This document shows positions 33,743 to 41,866 of a DNA stretch of 64,000 nt, one piece after another. Position 1 is the stretch's first letter. Each line of letters opens with the position of its first letter. The stretch is from Aeromicrobium sp. IC_218. GTDB lineage: Bacteria > Actinomycetota > Actinomycetes > Propionibacteriales > Nocardioidaceae. The position numbers and the translations under genes are program-made. Below the pieces are notes generated by a model that searched no databases, was not told the DNA's origin, and worked only from the letters and a program-made list of their open reading frames with translations. The stretch spans positions 124,001-188,000 of the forward strand of contig NZ_SJXM01000002.1 in assembly GCF_004336805.1 (NCBI RefSeq), in the 5' to 3' direction.

Positions 33743-34687
33743 ATGGCGAGCACGAGCACTGAGGTCGAGGGCAAGGACAGCGTCGGCATGTACCTGGCCG
33801 AGATCGCGCGCACCCCGTTGCTGGACGCGGCGCGCGAGGTCGAGCTGGCCAAGGCGATCGAGGCCGGCCTCTTCGCCCAGCACCTGCTCGAGACCGGCCG
33901 CGTCGGACGCCGCAAGGGCGGCGCCCCGAAGTCGGCCACCGCCGAGGAGCTGGAGTGGATGGTCGCCGAGGGCGAGCGCGCCCAGGAGGAGTTCACGCAG
34001 GCCAACCTGCGCCTGGTCGTCTCCATCGCGCGCAAGTACGGCCGCGCCCAGATGCCCATGCTGGACCTGGTCCAGGAGGGCAACACCGGCCTGATCCGCG
34101 CGGTCGAGAAGTTCGACTACGCCAAGGGCTTCAAGTTCTCCACGTACGCGACGTGGTGGGTGCGCCAGGCGATCACCCGCGGCATCGCGCAGCAGGCCCG
34201 CGTCGTGCGGCTGCCCGTGCACGTGGTCGAGGAGCTCAACCAGGTCACCGGCGCACGTCGCACGCTCGAGCGCCAGCTCGGCTACGACCCCGAGCCGGCC
34301 GAGATCGCGCACGAGCTCGGCATGACCGTCGAGCGCGTCATCGACCTGCTGTCCTGGGGCCGTGACCACGTCAGCCTCGACACCCCGGTGGACGAGGACG
34401 GCGACACCTCGCTGGGCGACCTGATCGCCCGCGAGACCGCGCCGGGCCCGGACAACCAGGTGCTCGACGTCGAGGCCAGCGACCGGCTGTCGTCCCTCAT
34501 CGCGGAGCACCTCGCACCGCGCGAGGCCGACATCATCCGGGCGCGCTACGGCCTGCTCGACGGACGTCAGCACAAGCTGGCCGACATCGGCAAGCGTCAC
34601 GGCATCTCCGCCGAGCGCGTGCGCCAGCTCGAGCGCGAGTCGCTCACCACGCTGCGCCGCATCGCCGACCCGGACCTGGCCGCCTGA
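33743..34687 (+). CDS. Group 2 sigma-70 factor (SigB/HrdD-like)
   Basis: 314-residue sigma factor lacking region 1.1. Region 1.2 is SVGMYLAEIARTPLLDAARE, region 2 has [20 protein letters not shown], then [20 protein letters not shown] and [20 protein letters not shown], and region 4.2 is LADIGKRHGISAERVRQLER. It is a non-essential-type paralogue of SigA, probably for stress or stationary phase; the trigger is unknown. The ATG at 33743 has GGTGAAG upstream; a TTG one codon earlier is possible. No anti-sigma gene is adjacent. A strong terminator follows. Confidence 0.9.
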   Translation: MASTSTEVEGKDSVGMYLAEIARTPLLDAAREVELAKAIEAGLFAQHLLETGRVGRRKGGAPKSATAEELEWMVAEGERAQEEFTQANLRLVVSIARKYGRAQMPMLDLVQEGNTGLIRAVEKFDYAKGFKFSTYATWWVRQAITRGIAQQARVVRLPVHVVEELNQVTGARRTLERQLGYDPEPAEIAHELGMTVERVIDLLSWGRDHVSLDTPVDEDGDTSLGDLIARETAPGPDNQVLDVEASDRLSSLIAEHLAPREADIIRARYGLLDGRQHKLADIGKRHGISAERVRQLERESLTTLRRIADPDLAA

Positions 34688-34699
34688 CGCACCCAGACC

Positions 34700-34748
34700 C
34701 ATCAGGGCCCCGCTGACCGACTCCCCCGACGGTCGCGGGGCCCTGGTG
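34700..34748 (+). terminator. Terminator after group 2 sigma gene
   Basis: Long stem CATCAGGGCCCCGC / GCGGGGCCCTGGTG with one G-T pair, and an inner GACCG/CGGTC stem around CTCCCC-type loop sequence. It lies 12 bp past the sigma stop. Confidence 0.75.
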
Positions 34749-34799
34749 CGTCCGGAGCCCACCGCCGCGGCACCGCTCCCCGAGCGTCGACGGCACCGG

Positions 34800-34883
34800 T
34801 CCCTGAGCTTGTCGAAGGGACGCACGCACGACGCTCCCCGAGCTCGTCGAAGGGACGCACGACGACGCTCCCGAGTCGGCCCG
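34800..34883. repeat. Tandem REP-like repeats (CCCTGAGCTTGTCGAAGGG type)
   Basis: Two good 35-bp units start at 34800 and 34835, each with TCC-C(T/C)GAGCT(T/C)GTCGA followed by AGGGACGCACG, and a degraded third unit follows from about 34866. Each unit can fold through TCCCT/AGGGA arms. The motif is a dispersed repetitive palindrome seen in many bacterial genomes. The stretch 34688-34902 between the sigma gene and coaE holds only the terminator and these repeats. A degenerate relative (GTGAGCTTGTCGAGAGAA) lies near 39278 in the rpsA leader. Confidence 0.7.
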
Positions 34884-34902
34884 GGGACGTGCTCGATGGG
34901 GC

Positions 34903-35490
34903 TCAGGAGCGAGCCAGCGTCTCCCACAGCGCGTCGACGGCGGCCCGCAGGTCGTCCGGCGTGCCGGAGTTGTCCAGGACGTGATCGGCCGCGGCCAGCC
35001 GCTCCTCGCGGCTCAGCTGCGCGCCGATGCGCGCCCGCGCGTCGGCCTCGGTGAGCCCGCGGCGCTCCACGAGGCGCTGCACCTGCGTCTCGACCGGCAC
35101 GTCGACCACGACCACGGTGTCCATGGCCCGGTGGGCGCCCATGTCGACCAGCAGCGCGTTGTCGTGGACGACGACGGCGTCCGGACCGGCCTCGCGCTCG
35201 AGCAGCGCGGCGCGCTCGCGGATGGCCGGGTGCGTGATGCCCTCGAGGTCCTTGAGGGCGGCCGGGTCGGCGAACACGATCGCGCCGAGGGCCGGACGGT
35301 CCAGCGTCCCGTCGGCGCGCAGGATCTCCGCGCCGAACCGGTCGGCGATCGCGGCCAGGCCGGCGGAGCCGGGCTCGACGACGTCGCGGGCGAGCTGGTC
35401 GTAGTCGAGCACCGTCGCGCCGAGCTCGCGCAGCCGGGTGCTGGCGGTGCTCTTGCCCGAGCCGATGCCGCCGGTCAGTCCGAGCCGCAC
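34903..35490 (-). CDS. coaE: Dephospho-CoA kinase
   Basis: 195-residue kinase for the last step of CoA synthesis. The P-loop GGIGSGKST lies at residues 7-15, with the CoA-binding region and lid (RLVERRGLTEADARARIGAQ) typical of CoaE. The start is a GTG immediately following the stop of the secreted peptidase gene (TGAGTG). In mycobacteria coaE follows rpsA and polA closely; here rpsA is 2.3 kb upstream with three genes in between. Confidence 0.93.
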   Translation of the reverse strand: MRLGLTGGIGSGKSTASTRLRELGATVLDYDQLARDVVEPGSAGLAAIADRFGAEILRADGTLDRPALGAIVFADPAALKDLEGITHPAIRERAALLEREAGPDAVVVHDNALLVDMGAHRAMDTVVVVDVPVETQVQRLVERRGLTEADARARIGAQLSREERLAAADHVLDNSGTPDDLRAAVDALWETLARS

Positions 35491-36348
35491 TCAGCCCCCT
35501 GTGGTGACGTGCACGTGGTCCATGTGGTTGGCCGTGGCGGAGCCGCGGTCCTCCATGGAGCGCCAGCCGTCGCCGGCGCGCTCGGTGGTCCAGATGCGCT
35601 GGCGCCAGATGAGCTCGGTGACGCCCAGCTCGGCGGCGTGGTCCTGCAGCCACTCGGCGATCTCGGTGCCCAGGTCGCTGCTGACCATGATGTCGAGCGC
35701 ACGGCCCTGGCTGTGCATGCCGTCGCCGCGGATGCCGCCGTAGACCTGGATCTGCGGGTAGCGGGCGCACACGGCGCGGTGCACGTCGATCGTGTTCTGC
35801 TGCAGGCCCTGCTCGACGTCCGAGCCGGTGGCGCACGGCGCCGTGCCGATCGGCTCGACCTTCGGCTTCGGCTTGGGCTTGCTGGTGGAGAGGTAGTCGA
35901 CCCGCACCCAGCGCCGGGCGCCCTGGTACACGACCTCGGCGTAGCGGCCGTCGCGTCGGCCGGTGACGGCGACCGTCTTGCCCTTGGTCACCTCGCCGAC
36001 GACCGCGGCGTCCTTGAACGGGCCGATGCGCACGTCCAGCGCCGTGACGACGAAGCGCTTGCCCCGCACCTGCACGGTGCGGCTCTCGGTGAGCGGCGGG
36101 CGCACGTCGGTGCTGCGCGAGACGGGCGGCGCGGCGGTCGTGGCGGCCGGGCTCGACTGGTCGGCCAGCGTGCGGCCCACGGACGCGGCGGCGGTCGTGG
36201 CCGGCGGGTCGTCCGCGCGGTCGGGCGCGGTCACGACGGCGACGGTGCTCATCGCAAGGGCAGCGGCGCCCACTCCGGGCAGCGCGGTGCGGAGCACGCG
36301 CTCGCCGAGGGGTGCTCGACGGCGTCGACGGTGGCCGGGGGAAGCCAC
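35491..36348 (-). CDS. Secreted protein with SH3b domain and peptidase-like C-terminal domain
   Basis: 285-residue exported protein. A basic N-terminus and a hydrophobic stretch (TALPGVGAAALAMSTVAVVT, about 21-40) form a signal or anchor. A Thr/Ala-rich linker follows, then an SH3b-like domain (about 90-155, VRIGPFKDAAVVGEVTKGKTV), a KPKPKPK linker, and a C-terminal domain with HSQGRALDIMV and MDHVHV. These His/Asp clusters resemble M15/ARB-07466-type zinc peptidases of the wall. Its substrate is probably peptidoglycan, which is inferred. The start is a GTG. The stop touches coaE (TGAGTG). Confidence 0.75.
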   Translation of the reverse strand: MASPGHRRRRRAPLGERVLRTALPGVGAAALAMSTVAVVTAPDRADDPPATTAAASVGRTLADQSSPAATTAAPPVSRSTDVRPPLTESRTVQVRGKRFVVTALDVRIGPFKDAAVVGEVTKGKTVAVTGRRDGRYAEVVYQGARRWVRVDYLSTSKPKPKPKVEPIGTAPCATGSDVEQGLQQNTIDVHRAVCARYPQIQVYGGIRGDGMHSQGRALDIMVSSDLGTEIAEWLQDHAAELGVTELIWRQRIWTTERAGDGWRSMEDRGSATANHMDHVHVTTGG

Positions 36349-36470
36349 GGGAGCATCACCTGCAGGACGGTCGGGGACGGAACGAACCGGACCGAGTCAA
36401 GCACACCTCGCGAGCAAAATCACGCGTCAGGACGATCTCGGCGGACGTCCCGCGGGGGTGGTGAGCGGAC

Positions 36471-37448
36471 TCACGCCACGACGCCGTCGGCACAGGCGTC
36501 GTCCACGCAGCTGAAGCGCTTGCGGTAGGCCTGCGGCGAGAGGCCGACCGCGGCGGAGAAGTGGTGCCGCAGGGTCGCGGCGTTGCCGAACCCCACCCGG
36601 GCGGCGACGGACTCGACCGGCTCGGCGGTCTGCTCCAGCAGCTCCTGGGCCAGCGCGATCCGCTCCCCTGTCACCCACTGCAGCGGCGTCGTGCCGGTCT
36701 CGTCCTTGAACCGGCGCGCGAACGTGCGCGGCGACATGTGGGCCTCACGCGCCATCTGGTCGATGGTGAGCTGCTCGTCGAGCCGCTCGCGCACGGCCTC
36801 CAGCAGCGGCGCCAGCGTCTCGGCCGGCGTCGGGCGGACCGGCGACTTCACGAACTGGGCCTGGCCGCCGTCGCGGTGCGGCGGGACGACGATGCGGCGG
36901 GCCGTGGTGGCGGCGGTGCGCGCGCCGTACCAGCGGCGCATGAGGTGCAGCGAGGCGTCGATGCCGGCGGCGGCTCCCGCCCCGGTCAGCACGCCCTCGT
37001 CCTCGACGTAGAGCACGTCGGTGCACACGTCGGCCTCGGGATACATCGCGGCGAGCCGTTCACCGTAGCGCCAGTGGGTCGTGCAGCAGCGGCCGTCGAG
37101 CAGCCCGGCCGCGCCGAGCGTGAACGCGGCCGAGCAGTGACCGAAGATCATCGCGCCGGCGGCGTGCGCGCTGCGGACCGCCTCGAGGACGGCCGGGTCG
37201 TGGTCGAGGAAGTCGTGGTGCGGCGCCACGGCGACCAGGTCGGCGCCCTCGATGACGTCCAGACCGTGCTCGACCACCAGGTCGAAGCCCGAGCGGCCCT
37301 TCACGACGCCCGGGCGCGGGGTGGCGATGCTGAAGTCGAACTGCGGGTTGTCGTCCTCGGGGTGGTACGGCTCGTCCCACACCTCGACGAGCGAGCCGAG
37401 CCCGAACGGCTCGGCGTGGTCCTGGACGATGACGACGACCTTGCGCAT
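36471..37448 (-). CDS. GlxA-type regulator (DJ-1/PfpI domain plus AraC HTH)
   Basis: 325-residue regulator. Residues 1-185 form a DJ-1/PfpI glutaminase-like domain with the nucleophile-elbow Cys in FGHCSAAFTLGAAGLL near 123-138. Residues 225-320 are an AraC double helix-turn-helix (MAREAHMSPRTFARRFKDET and VAARVGFGNAATLRHHFSAA). Such proteins activate catabolic genes in response to small metabolites; the ligand here is unknown. The ATG at 37448 is chosen; a longer frame would overlap the divergent promoter region. The likely operator GCCACTGGTGGC lies at 37501-37512. Confidence 0.85.
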   Translation of the reverse strand: MRKVVVIVQDHAEPFGLGSLVEVWDEPYHPEDDNPQFDFSIATPRPGVVKGRSGFDLVVEHGLDVIEGADLVAVAPHHDFLDHDPAVLEAVRSAHAAGAMIFGHCSAAFTLGAAGLLDGRCCTTHWRYGERLAAMYPEADVCTDVLYVEDEGVLTGAGAAAGIDASLHLMRRWYGARTAATTARRIVVPPHRDGGQAQFVKSPVRPTPAETLAPLLEAVRERLDEQLTIDQMAREAHMSPRTFARRFKDETGTTPLQWVTGERIALAQELLEQTAEPVESVAARVGFGNAATLRHHFSAAVGLSPQAYRKRFSCVDDACADGVVA

Positions 37449-37500
37449 GTGACCAGCCTCGCACATCGTTGGCAGGATGTCGACGAACCATGGCAATCCC

Positions 37501-37512
37501 GCCACTGGTGGC
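37501..37512. promoter_or_regulatory. Palindrome between GlxA-type regulator and divergent small membrane gene
   Basis: GCCAC-TG-GTGGC, a perfect 12-bp palindrome in the 93-bp divergent space. A related TGGCAG word occurs on both sides (37480-37485 and 37509-37514). It is a candidate operator for the AraC-type regulator. Confidence 0.4.
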
Positions 37513-37541
37513 AGCATCTCGTGGGGCGAAGAATTACTGCC

Positions 37542-37685
37542 ATGATGATTCTACTGCTCCTGCTCGCGGCGGTGCTGGTGATCGCGCTCAGCATCGTCGT
37601 CGTCGACCACGACGGATACGGCACCCGTCCCGCTCCCCGCAGCCACTGGCAGGACGTCACCGGCCCGTGGGGGCCGCCCCGATGA
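37542..37685 (+). CDS. Small single-span membrane protein
   Basis: 47-residue protein with one transmembrane helix at the N-terminus (MMILLLLLAAVLVIALSIVV) and a short hydrophilic tail containing DHDGYGTRPAPRSHW. I recall similar short proteins with a DGYG-RP-PRSH tail in related actinobacteria, function unknown. It is divergent from the GlxA-type regulator and may be its target. Two ATGs in tandem open the frame; 37542 is used. A perfect hairpin terminator follows. Confidence 0.6.
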   Translation: MMILLLLLAAVLVIALSIVVVDHDGYGTRPAPRSHWQDVTGPWGPPR

Positions 37686-37706
37686 CGCCCAGCCCCGACA
37701 ACGACG

Positions 37707-37734
37707 AGGCCCCCGACCAGATGGTCGGGGGCCT
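37707..37734. terminator. Bidirectional terminator between small membrane gene and rpsA
   Basis: Perfect 13-bp stem AGGCCCCCGACCA / TGGTCGGGGGCCT with GA in the centre. It serves the plus-strand small gene and the minus-strand rpsA, whose stop is 34 bp away. Confidence 0.8.
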
Positions 37735-37767
37735 CGTGCGTGCGGCTGCGCTAGGCGGCCGGGGCGA

Positions 37768-39219
37768 TCACTCGCCGCCGGTCAGCTTCTCGCGCAGGGC
37801 CTGCAGCGCCTCGTCCGAGGCCAGCGAGCCCTCGGCCGGCGCGGCCGGCTCGGAGCTGTAGTTGCTGGTCTCGGCCGCCTCGCGGTTGGCCTTCTCGGCG
37901 TCCGCGATCTGACGCTTGTGCGCCTCCCAGCGCTCGTGCGCCTCGGCGTACTGCTTCTCCCACGTGGCGCGGGCCTCTTCGAAGCCCTCCTGCCACTCGC
38001 CGGTCTCCGGATCGAAGCCCTCGGGGTACATGTAGTTGCCCTGCTCGTCGTACGAGGAGGTCATGCCGTACAGCGTGGGATCGAACTGGTCGTCGTCCAG
38101 CGCGACCTCGGTCTCGTTCGCCTGCTTGAGCGACAGCGAGATGCGACGACGCTCGAGGTCGATGTCGATGATCTTGACCATGACCTTGTCGTTGATCTGC
38201 ACGACCTGCTCGGGGATCTCGACGTGGCGCTCGGCCAGCTCGGAGATGTGCACGAGGCCCTCGATGCCGTCCTCGACGCGCACGAACGCACCGAACGGGA
38301 CGAGCTTGGTGACCTTGCCCGGGACGATCTGACCGATCTGGTGGGTCCGGGCGAAGTGCTGCCACGGATCCTCCTGGGTCGCCTTCAGCGACAGCGAGAC
38401 GCGCTCGCGGTCCATGTCGACGTCCAGCACCTCGACCGTGACCTCGTCGCCGACCTGCACGACCTCGTTCGGGTGGTCGATGTGCTTCCAGGACAGCTCC
38501 GAGACGTGGACGAGTCCGTCGACGCCACCGAGGTCCACGAACGCACCGAAGTTGACGATCGAGGAGATGACGCCCTTGCGGACCTGGCCCTTCTGGAGCT
38601 CGGTCAGGAAGTTCTGGCGGACGGCCGACTGCGTCTGCTCGAGCCAGGCACGGCGCGACAGGACCACGTTGTTGCGGTTCTTGTCGAGCTCGATGATCTT
38701 GGCCTCGAGCTTCTGGCCGATGTACGGGTCGAGGTCGCGGACGCGACGCATCTCGACGAGCGAGGCCGGCAGGAAGCCACGAAGACCGATGTCCATGATG
38801 AGGCCGCCCTTGACGACCTCGATGACGGTGCCCTCGACGACGCCGTCCTCCGCCTTGATCTTCTCGATGTCGCCCCAGGCGCGCTCGTACTGCGCACGCT
38901 TCTTGGACAGGATCAGGCGGCCTTCCTTGTCCTCCTTCTGGAGGACGAGGGCCTCGACGGAGTCGCCGACAGCGACGACCTCGGAGGGGTCCACGTCGTG
39001 CTTGATCGACAGCTCACGCGAGGGGATGACGCCCTCGGTCTTGTAGCCGATGTCGAGGAGGACCTCGTCACGGTCGACCTTGACGATCGTGCCGTCGACG
39101 ATGTCGCCGTCGTTGAAGTACTTGATGGTCTTGTCGATGGCGGCGAGGAAGTCTTCCTCGTTGCCGATGTCGTTGACCGCAACCTGCGGGGCCGCAGAAG
39201 GTGCGATGCTGCTCGTCAT
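37768..39219 (-). CDS. rpsA: 30S ribosomal protein S1
   Basis: 483-residue S1 protein with four S1/OB-fold repeats: about 45-110 (GDIVDGTIVKVDRDEVLLDI), 130-195, 215-285 (GQVRKGVISSIVNFGAFVDL) and 300-370 (GQIVPGKVTKLVPFGAFVRV). The C-terminal 110 residues are acidic and helical, as in other actinobacteria. It binds mRNA on the 30S subunit. The ATG at 39219 gives the family start MTSSIAPSAAPQVAVNDIG; a longer frame would run into the leader. A promoter about 140 bp upstream gives a long leader that could carry regulation. Confidence 0.95.
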   Translation of the reverse strand: MTSSIAPSAAPQVAVNDIGNEEDFLAAIDKTIKYFNDGDIVDGTIVKVDRDEVLLDIGYKTEGVIPSRELSIKHDVDPSEVVAVGDSVEALVLQKEDKEGRLILSKKRAQYERAWGDIEKIKAEDGVVEGTVIEVVKGGLIMDIGLRGFLPASLVEMRRVRDLDPYIGQKLEAKIIELDKNRNNVVLSRRAWLEQTQSAVRQNFLTELQKGQVRKGVISSIVNFGAFVDLGGVDGLVHVSELSWKHIDHPNEVVQVGDEVTVEVLDVDMDRERVSLSLKATQEDPWQHFARTHQIGQIVPGKVTKLVPFGAFVRVEDGIEGLVHISELAERHVEIPEQVVQINDKVMVKIIDIDLERRRISLSLKQANETEVALDDDQFDPTLYGMTSSYDEQGNYMYPEGFDPETGEWQEGFEEARATWEKQYAEAHERWEAHKRQIADAEKANREAAETSNYSSEPAAPAEGSLASDEALQALREKLTGGE

Positions 39220-39361
39220 ATAGGAGATGCTCCGATGGATGGATGTAGTCGAACCGGGTGCGTCGCGACCTGTTTTCGTGAGCTTGTCGAGAGAATCGCC
39301 CGACACGGGCACGAGCGCGACCTGCTCCCTTCGAGGGCACGCAGGCACACGGCGCCCGTCG

Positions 39362-39391
39362 ATCCTACGCGACGGGGCCCCGTTACCTCAA
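39362..39391 (-). promoter_or_regulatory. Candidate rpsA promoter
   Basis: On the minus strand, TTGAGG (39386-39391) and TAGGAT (39362-39367) with an 18-bp spacer that contains the palindrome ACGGGGCCCCGT. It would give a leader of about 137 nt before the rpsA ATG; that leader contains a degenerate REP-like motif near 39278. Confidence 0.45.
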
Positions 39392-39404
39392 TGCAGGCGC
39401 GCCG

Positions 39405-40676
39405 TCAGTCCTGCGGAGCCAGGAAAGCGGACAGCGCCTCGGCGTAGAGCGGCACGTCCGCGGCGGCCATCGTCTCGCGCACCGAGTGCATCGCGAGCTG
39501 TGCGGCGCCGACGTCGACGGTCGTCATGCCGGTGCGCGAGGCGCTCAGCGGGCCGATGGTCGAGCCGCACGGAAGGTCGGCCCGGTGCACGTACCGCTGC
39601 AGCGGGACGTCGGCCTGCTCGCAGGCCAGCGCGAAGGCCGCCGTGCCCACCGCGTCGGTGGCGTAGCGCAGGTTCTGGTTGACCTTGAGCACCGGTCCCC
39701 CGCCGAGGTCGACGTGGTGCAGCGGCTCGTGCCGCTCGGGACGGTTCGGGTGCGTCGCGTGCGCCATGTCGCCCGAGGCGCACAGCGAGCCGGCGATCGC
39801 GCGGTGGAGGTCGTCGCGCGTGCCGCCCGCGGCGAGCACGATGCGCTCCAGGACGCCGGTGAGGAAGTCCGAGAAGGCGCCGCGCTCGGACGTGCTGCCG
39901 ACCTCCTCGTGGTCGAACAGCGCCAGCACCTGGCGGACGCCCTCGACGTCCGGAGCGCCGAGCAGCGCGCGGGTGCCGGCGAAGCAGGTGCCCTGGTTGT
40001 CGAGCCGGGGCGCCGACACCAGGTCCTGGCGCGCGCCGACCAGCCGGCTGGGGGTGACGTCGTGGGCCATGAGGTCGAAGCCGAGCACCTCGTCGGCGTC
40101 GACGCCGGCCTGGGCGGCCAGCCACGACAGGAAGCCGCCCTGCGGCGAGACCGTCCAGAGCGCGTCCAGGTGGCGCTGCGGGTCGGGCTGCACGCCCTTG
40201 CGGTCGTCGGAGAGGTGGATGGCCAGCTGCGGCACGCGCAGGACGGGCTCGTCGACGCGGACGAGCTCGACCCGGCCGTCGCGCAGCGCCAGGCGTCCGG
40301 CCACGCCGAGGTCGCGGTCCATCCAGGAGTGCGTCCACGCACCGCCGTACGGCTCGAGCGCGACGACGCCCAGCCCCTCGGGGCGCCGGTCGTGGTGCTG
40401 CTTGAGCCGCAGGTTCGGGCTGTCGGTGTGGCCGCCGACGACGCGGAACGGGTCGGACGGCGACGTGGACCCGACGGTCGAGAAGGCGATCAGCGAGCCG
40501 CCGCGGACGACCACGTAGCGGCCCGGCTCGGTCGGCCACGGGTCGCGCTCGTCGACCTGGCGGTAGCCCGCCCCCTCCAGTTCGGCCAGCACGGTGGCGC
40601 AGACGTGGAACGGGGTCGGCGAGGCGTCGACGAAGGAGCAGAGCTCCGCGGCGGGGGCGTGGACCATGGCGCTCAC
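39405..40676 (-). CDS. apeB: M18-family aminopeptidase
   Basis: 423-residue zinc aminopeptidase of the aspartyl/lysyl aminopeptidase family. Metal ligands and catalytic acids are seen in [13 protein letters not shown] (near residue 82), [16 protein letters not shown], and the C-terminal [18 protein letters not shown] is also typical of M18. It is probably cytosolic and trims acidic N-terminal residues from peptides. The GTG at 40676 is used, with ATG three codons later as an alternative. It lies between rpsA and the DUF3068 gene, all on the minus strand but separated by terminators or a promoter. Confidence 0.92.
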   Translation of the reverse strand: MSAMVHAPAAELCSFVDASPTPFHVCATVLAELEGAGYRQVDERDPWPTEPGRYVVVRGGSLIAFSTVGSTSPSDPFRVVGGHTDSPNLRLKQHHDRRPEGLGVVALEPYGGAWTHSWMDRDLGVAGRLALRDGRVELVRVDEPVLRVPQLAIHLSDDRKGVQPDPQRHLDALWTVSPQGGFLSWLAAQAGVDADEVLGFDLMAHDVTPSRLVGARQDLVSAPRLDNQGTCFAGTRALLGAPDVEGVRQVLALFDHEEVGSTSERGAFSDFLTGVLERIVLAAGGTRDDLHRAIAGSLCASGDMAHATHPNRPERHEPLHHVDLGGGPVLKVNQNLRYATDAVGTAAFALACEQADVPLQRYVHRADLPCGSTIGPLSASRTGMTTVDVGAAQLAMHSVRETMAAADVPLYAEALSAFLAPQD

Positions 40677-40685
40677 TGTAACGAC

Positions 40686-40720
40686 GACGGCCCCCGCACC
40701 ACGGGGGTGCGGGGGCCGTC
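40686..40720 (-). terminator. Terminator after DUF3068 gene
   Basis: Perfect 15-bp stem GACGGCCCCCGCACC / GGTGCGGGGGCCGTC with 5-base loop ACGGG, 14 bp past the DUF3068 stop and 9 bp before the aminopeptidase start. Confidence 0.8.
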
Positions 40721-40734
40721 GAGCGGCGGGAGCG

Positions 40735-41745
40735 TCAGGCGGTGGTGCGGACGCGCTCGTCGGTGGCGCGGCGCTCGCCGCCCTCCGGACGCTTGCGCAG
40801 GACCAGCACGACGCCCAGGCCGATCAGCACGAGGCCGAGGATCAGGCCGCCGAGCGGGATCCAGGTCTGGATCGCGTTCAGCAGGGTGACCTTGCTGGAG
40901 TACTCGTCGACCGTGTCCTTGACGTTCTGGTCGGTGTACTGCAGCGAGGCCTCGGTCGTGGTCGCGATGCGCTCGCCCTGGTACTCCAGCCAGCCGTCCT
41001 GGGTCTCGCCACCACGGATGATGACGCCCGTGGTCGGCTCGACGTTCAGCAGACGGGTGTTGGAGTAGATGCGGTCGGCGGTGACCGTCGGGTTGGAGAC
41101 GCCGGCGAGGGTGCCGGGGACGGCGATCGTGCCGGTCTTGGTCGGCTCGATGACCTGCTCGAACTGGTAGACCTTCATGCCCTCGAGCTCGGTCTCCTTG
41201 ACGAACTTCGCCGGGGTGGCCTGCTTGATCGTGCCGTCCCAGAACTCGTAGTCCTTCTTCTTGGTGTCGAAGGGGAACTTGAAGTACTGGCCCTCGAAGC
41301 TGCCGCGCACCGTGGTGCCGTTGCTCTCGGTGCGGGTGCCGTCCCAGCTCACGGCCTCGCCGGTGTGGCGGTCGAAGGCGACGATGTCGTAGGTGCTCGC
41401 GAGCGGGGTGTCACCCGAGCCGCAGTCGAAGTCGGGGGTGTCGGTGCAGACGAACGTCTTCCAGACCGCGACGTCGCGGTCGAGCTCGTCGCTGGCCTCC
41501 TTGCTCATCTCGACGTCGCCCTGGACGGTGCGGGTCGACTTGAGCGGGGTCTGCTTCTCGACCAGGCCACCGGGGATGTCGAGGATGGTGCCGTCGGCGC
41601 CCTCCTCCGTGGCGGAGATGCTCGTCGTCTCCTGGTTGAGCGGCACGACCGCGAGACGGTCGTACATGTAGAACTTCGACAGTGCGGCAAGCACCAACAA
41701 GAACGCACCAAGCACGATGGCGACGGTGCCGAGCTTCTTACCCAC
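40735..41745 (-). CDS. DUF3068 membrane-anchored protein
   Basis: 336-residue protein. A hydrophobic helix near residues 7-25 ([20 protein letters not shown]) and a second near 298-320 ([20 protein letters not shown]) flank a large extracytoplasmic domain with two Cys ([13 protein letters not shown]) that may form a disulfide. It matches the DUF3068 family, represented by Rv0227c of M. tuberculosis, which lies beside acyltransferase Rv0228 and glycosyltransferase Rv0225. The same neighbours occur here. The GTG start has GGAGGG 8 bases upstream. It is divergent from the three GT-C-like paralogues. Function unknown. Confidence 0.82.
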   Translation of the reverse strand: MGKKLGTVAIVLGAFLLVLAALSKFYMYDRLAVVPLNQETTSISATEEGADGTILDIPGGLVEKQTPLKSTRTVQGDVEMSKEASDELDRDVAVWKTFVCTDTPDFDCGSGDTPLASTYDIVAFDRHTGEAVSWDGTRTESNGTTVRGSFEGQYFKFPFDTKKKDYEFWDGTIKQATPAKFVKETELEGMKVYQFEQVIEPTKTGTIAVPGTLAGVSNPTVTADRIYSNTRLLNVEPTTGVIIRGGETQDGWLEYQGERIATTTEASLQYTDQNVKDTVDEYSSKVTLLNAIQTWIPLGGLILGLVLIGLGVVLVLRKRPEGGERRATDERVRTTA

Positions 41746-41866
41746 GAGGGCTCCCTCCAGAGAACTGATCGGACAGACCGTACCAGTGAGTAAGGTCGCA
41801 ATGTGGCGTCTGACACAACTTTGCGCGTGATGGTTTTTCCACCGGCACGAATGCGGCCGTTGCCGC

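Noticed and set aside
41746-41866. Specific regulatory site in the DUF3068/GT-C divergent region
   Set aside because: 121 bp hold no convincing palindrome or paired hexamers; only AT-richer stretches such as GATGGTTTTTCC are seen.
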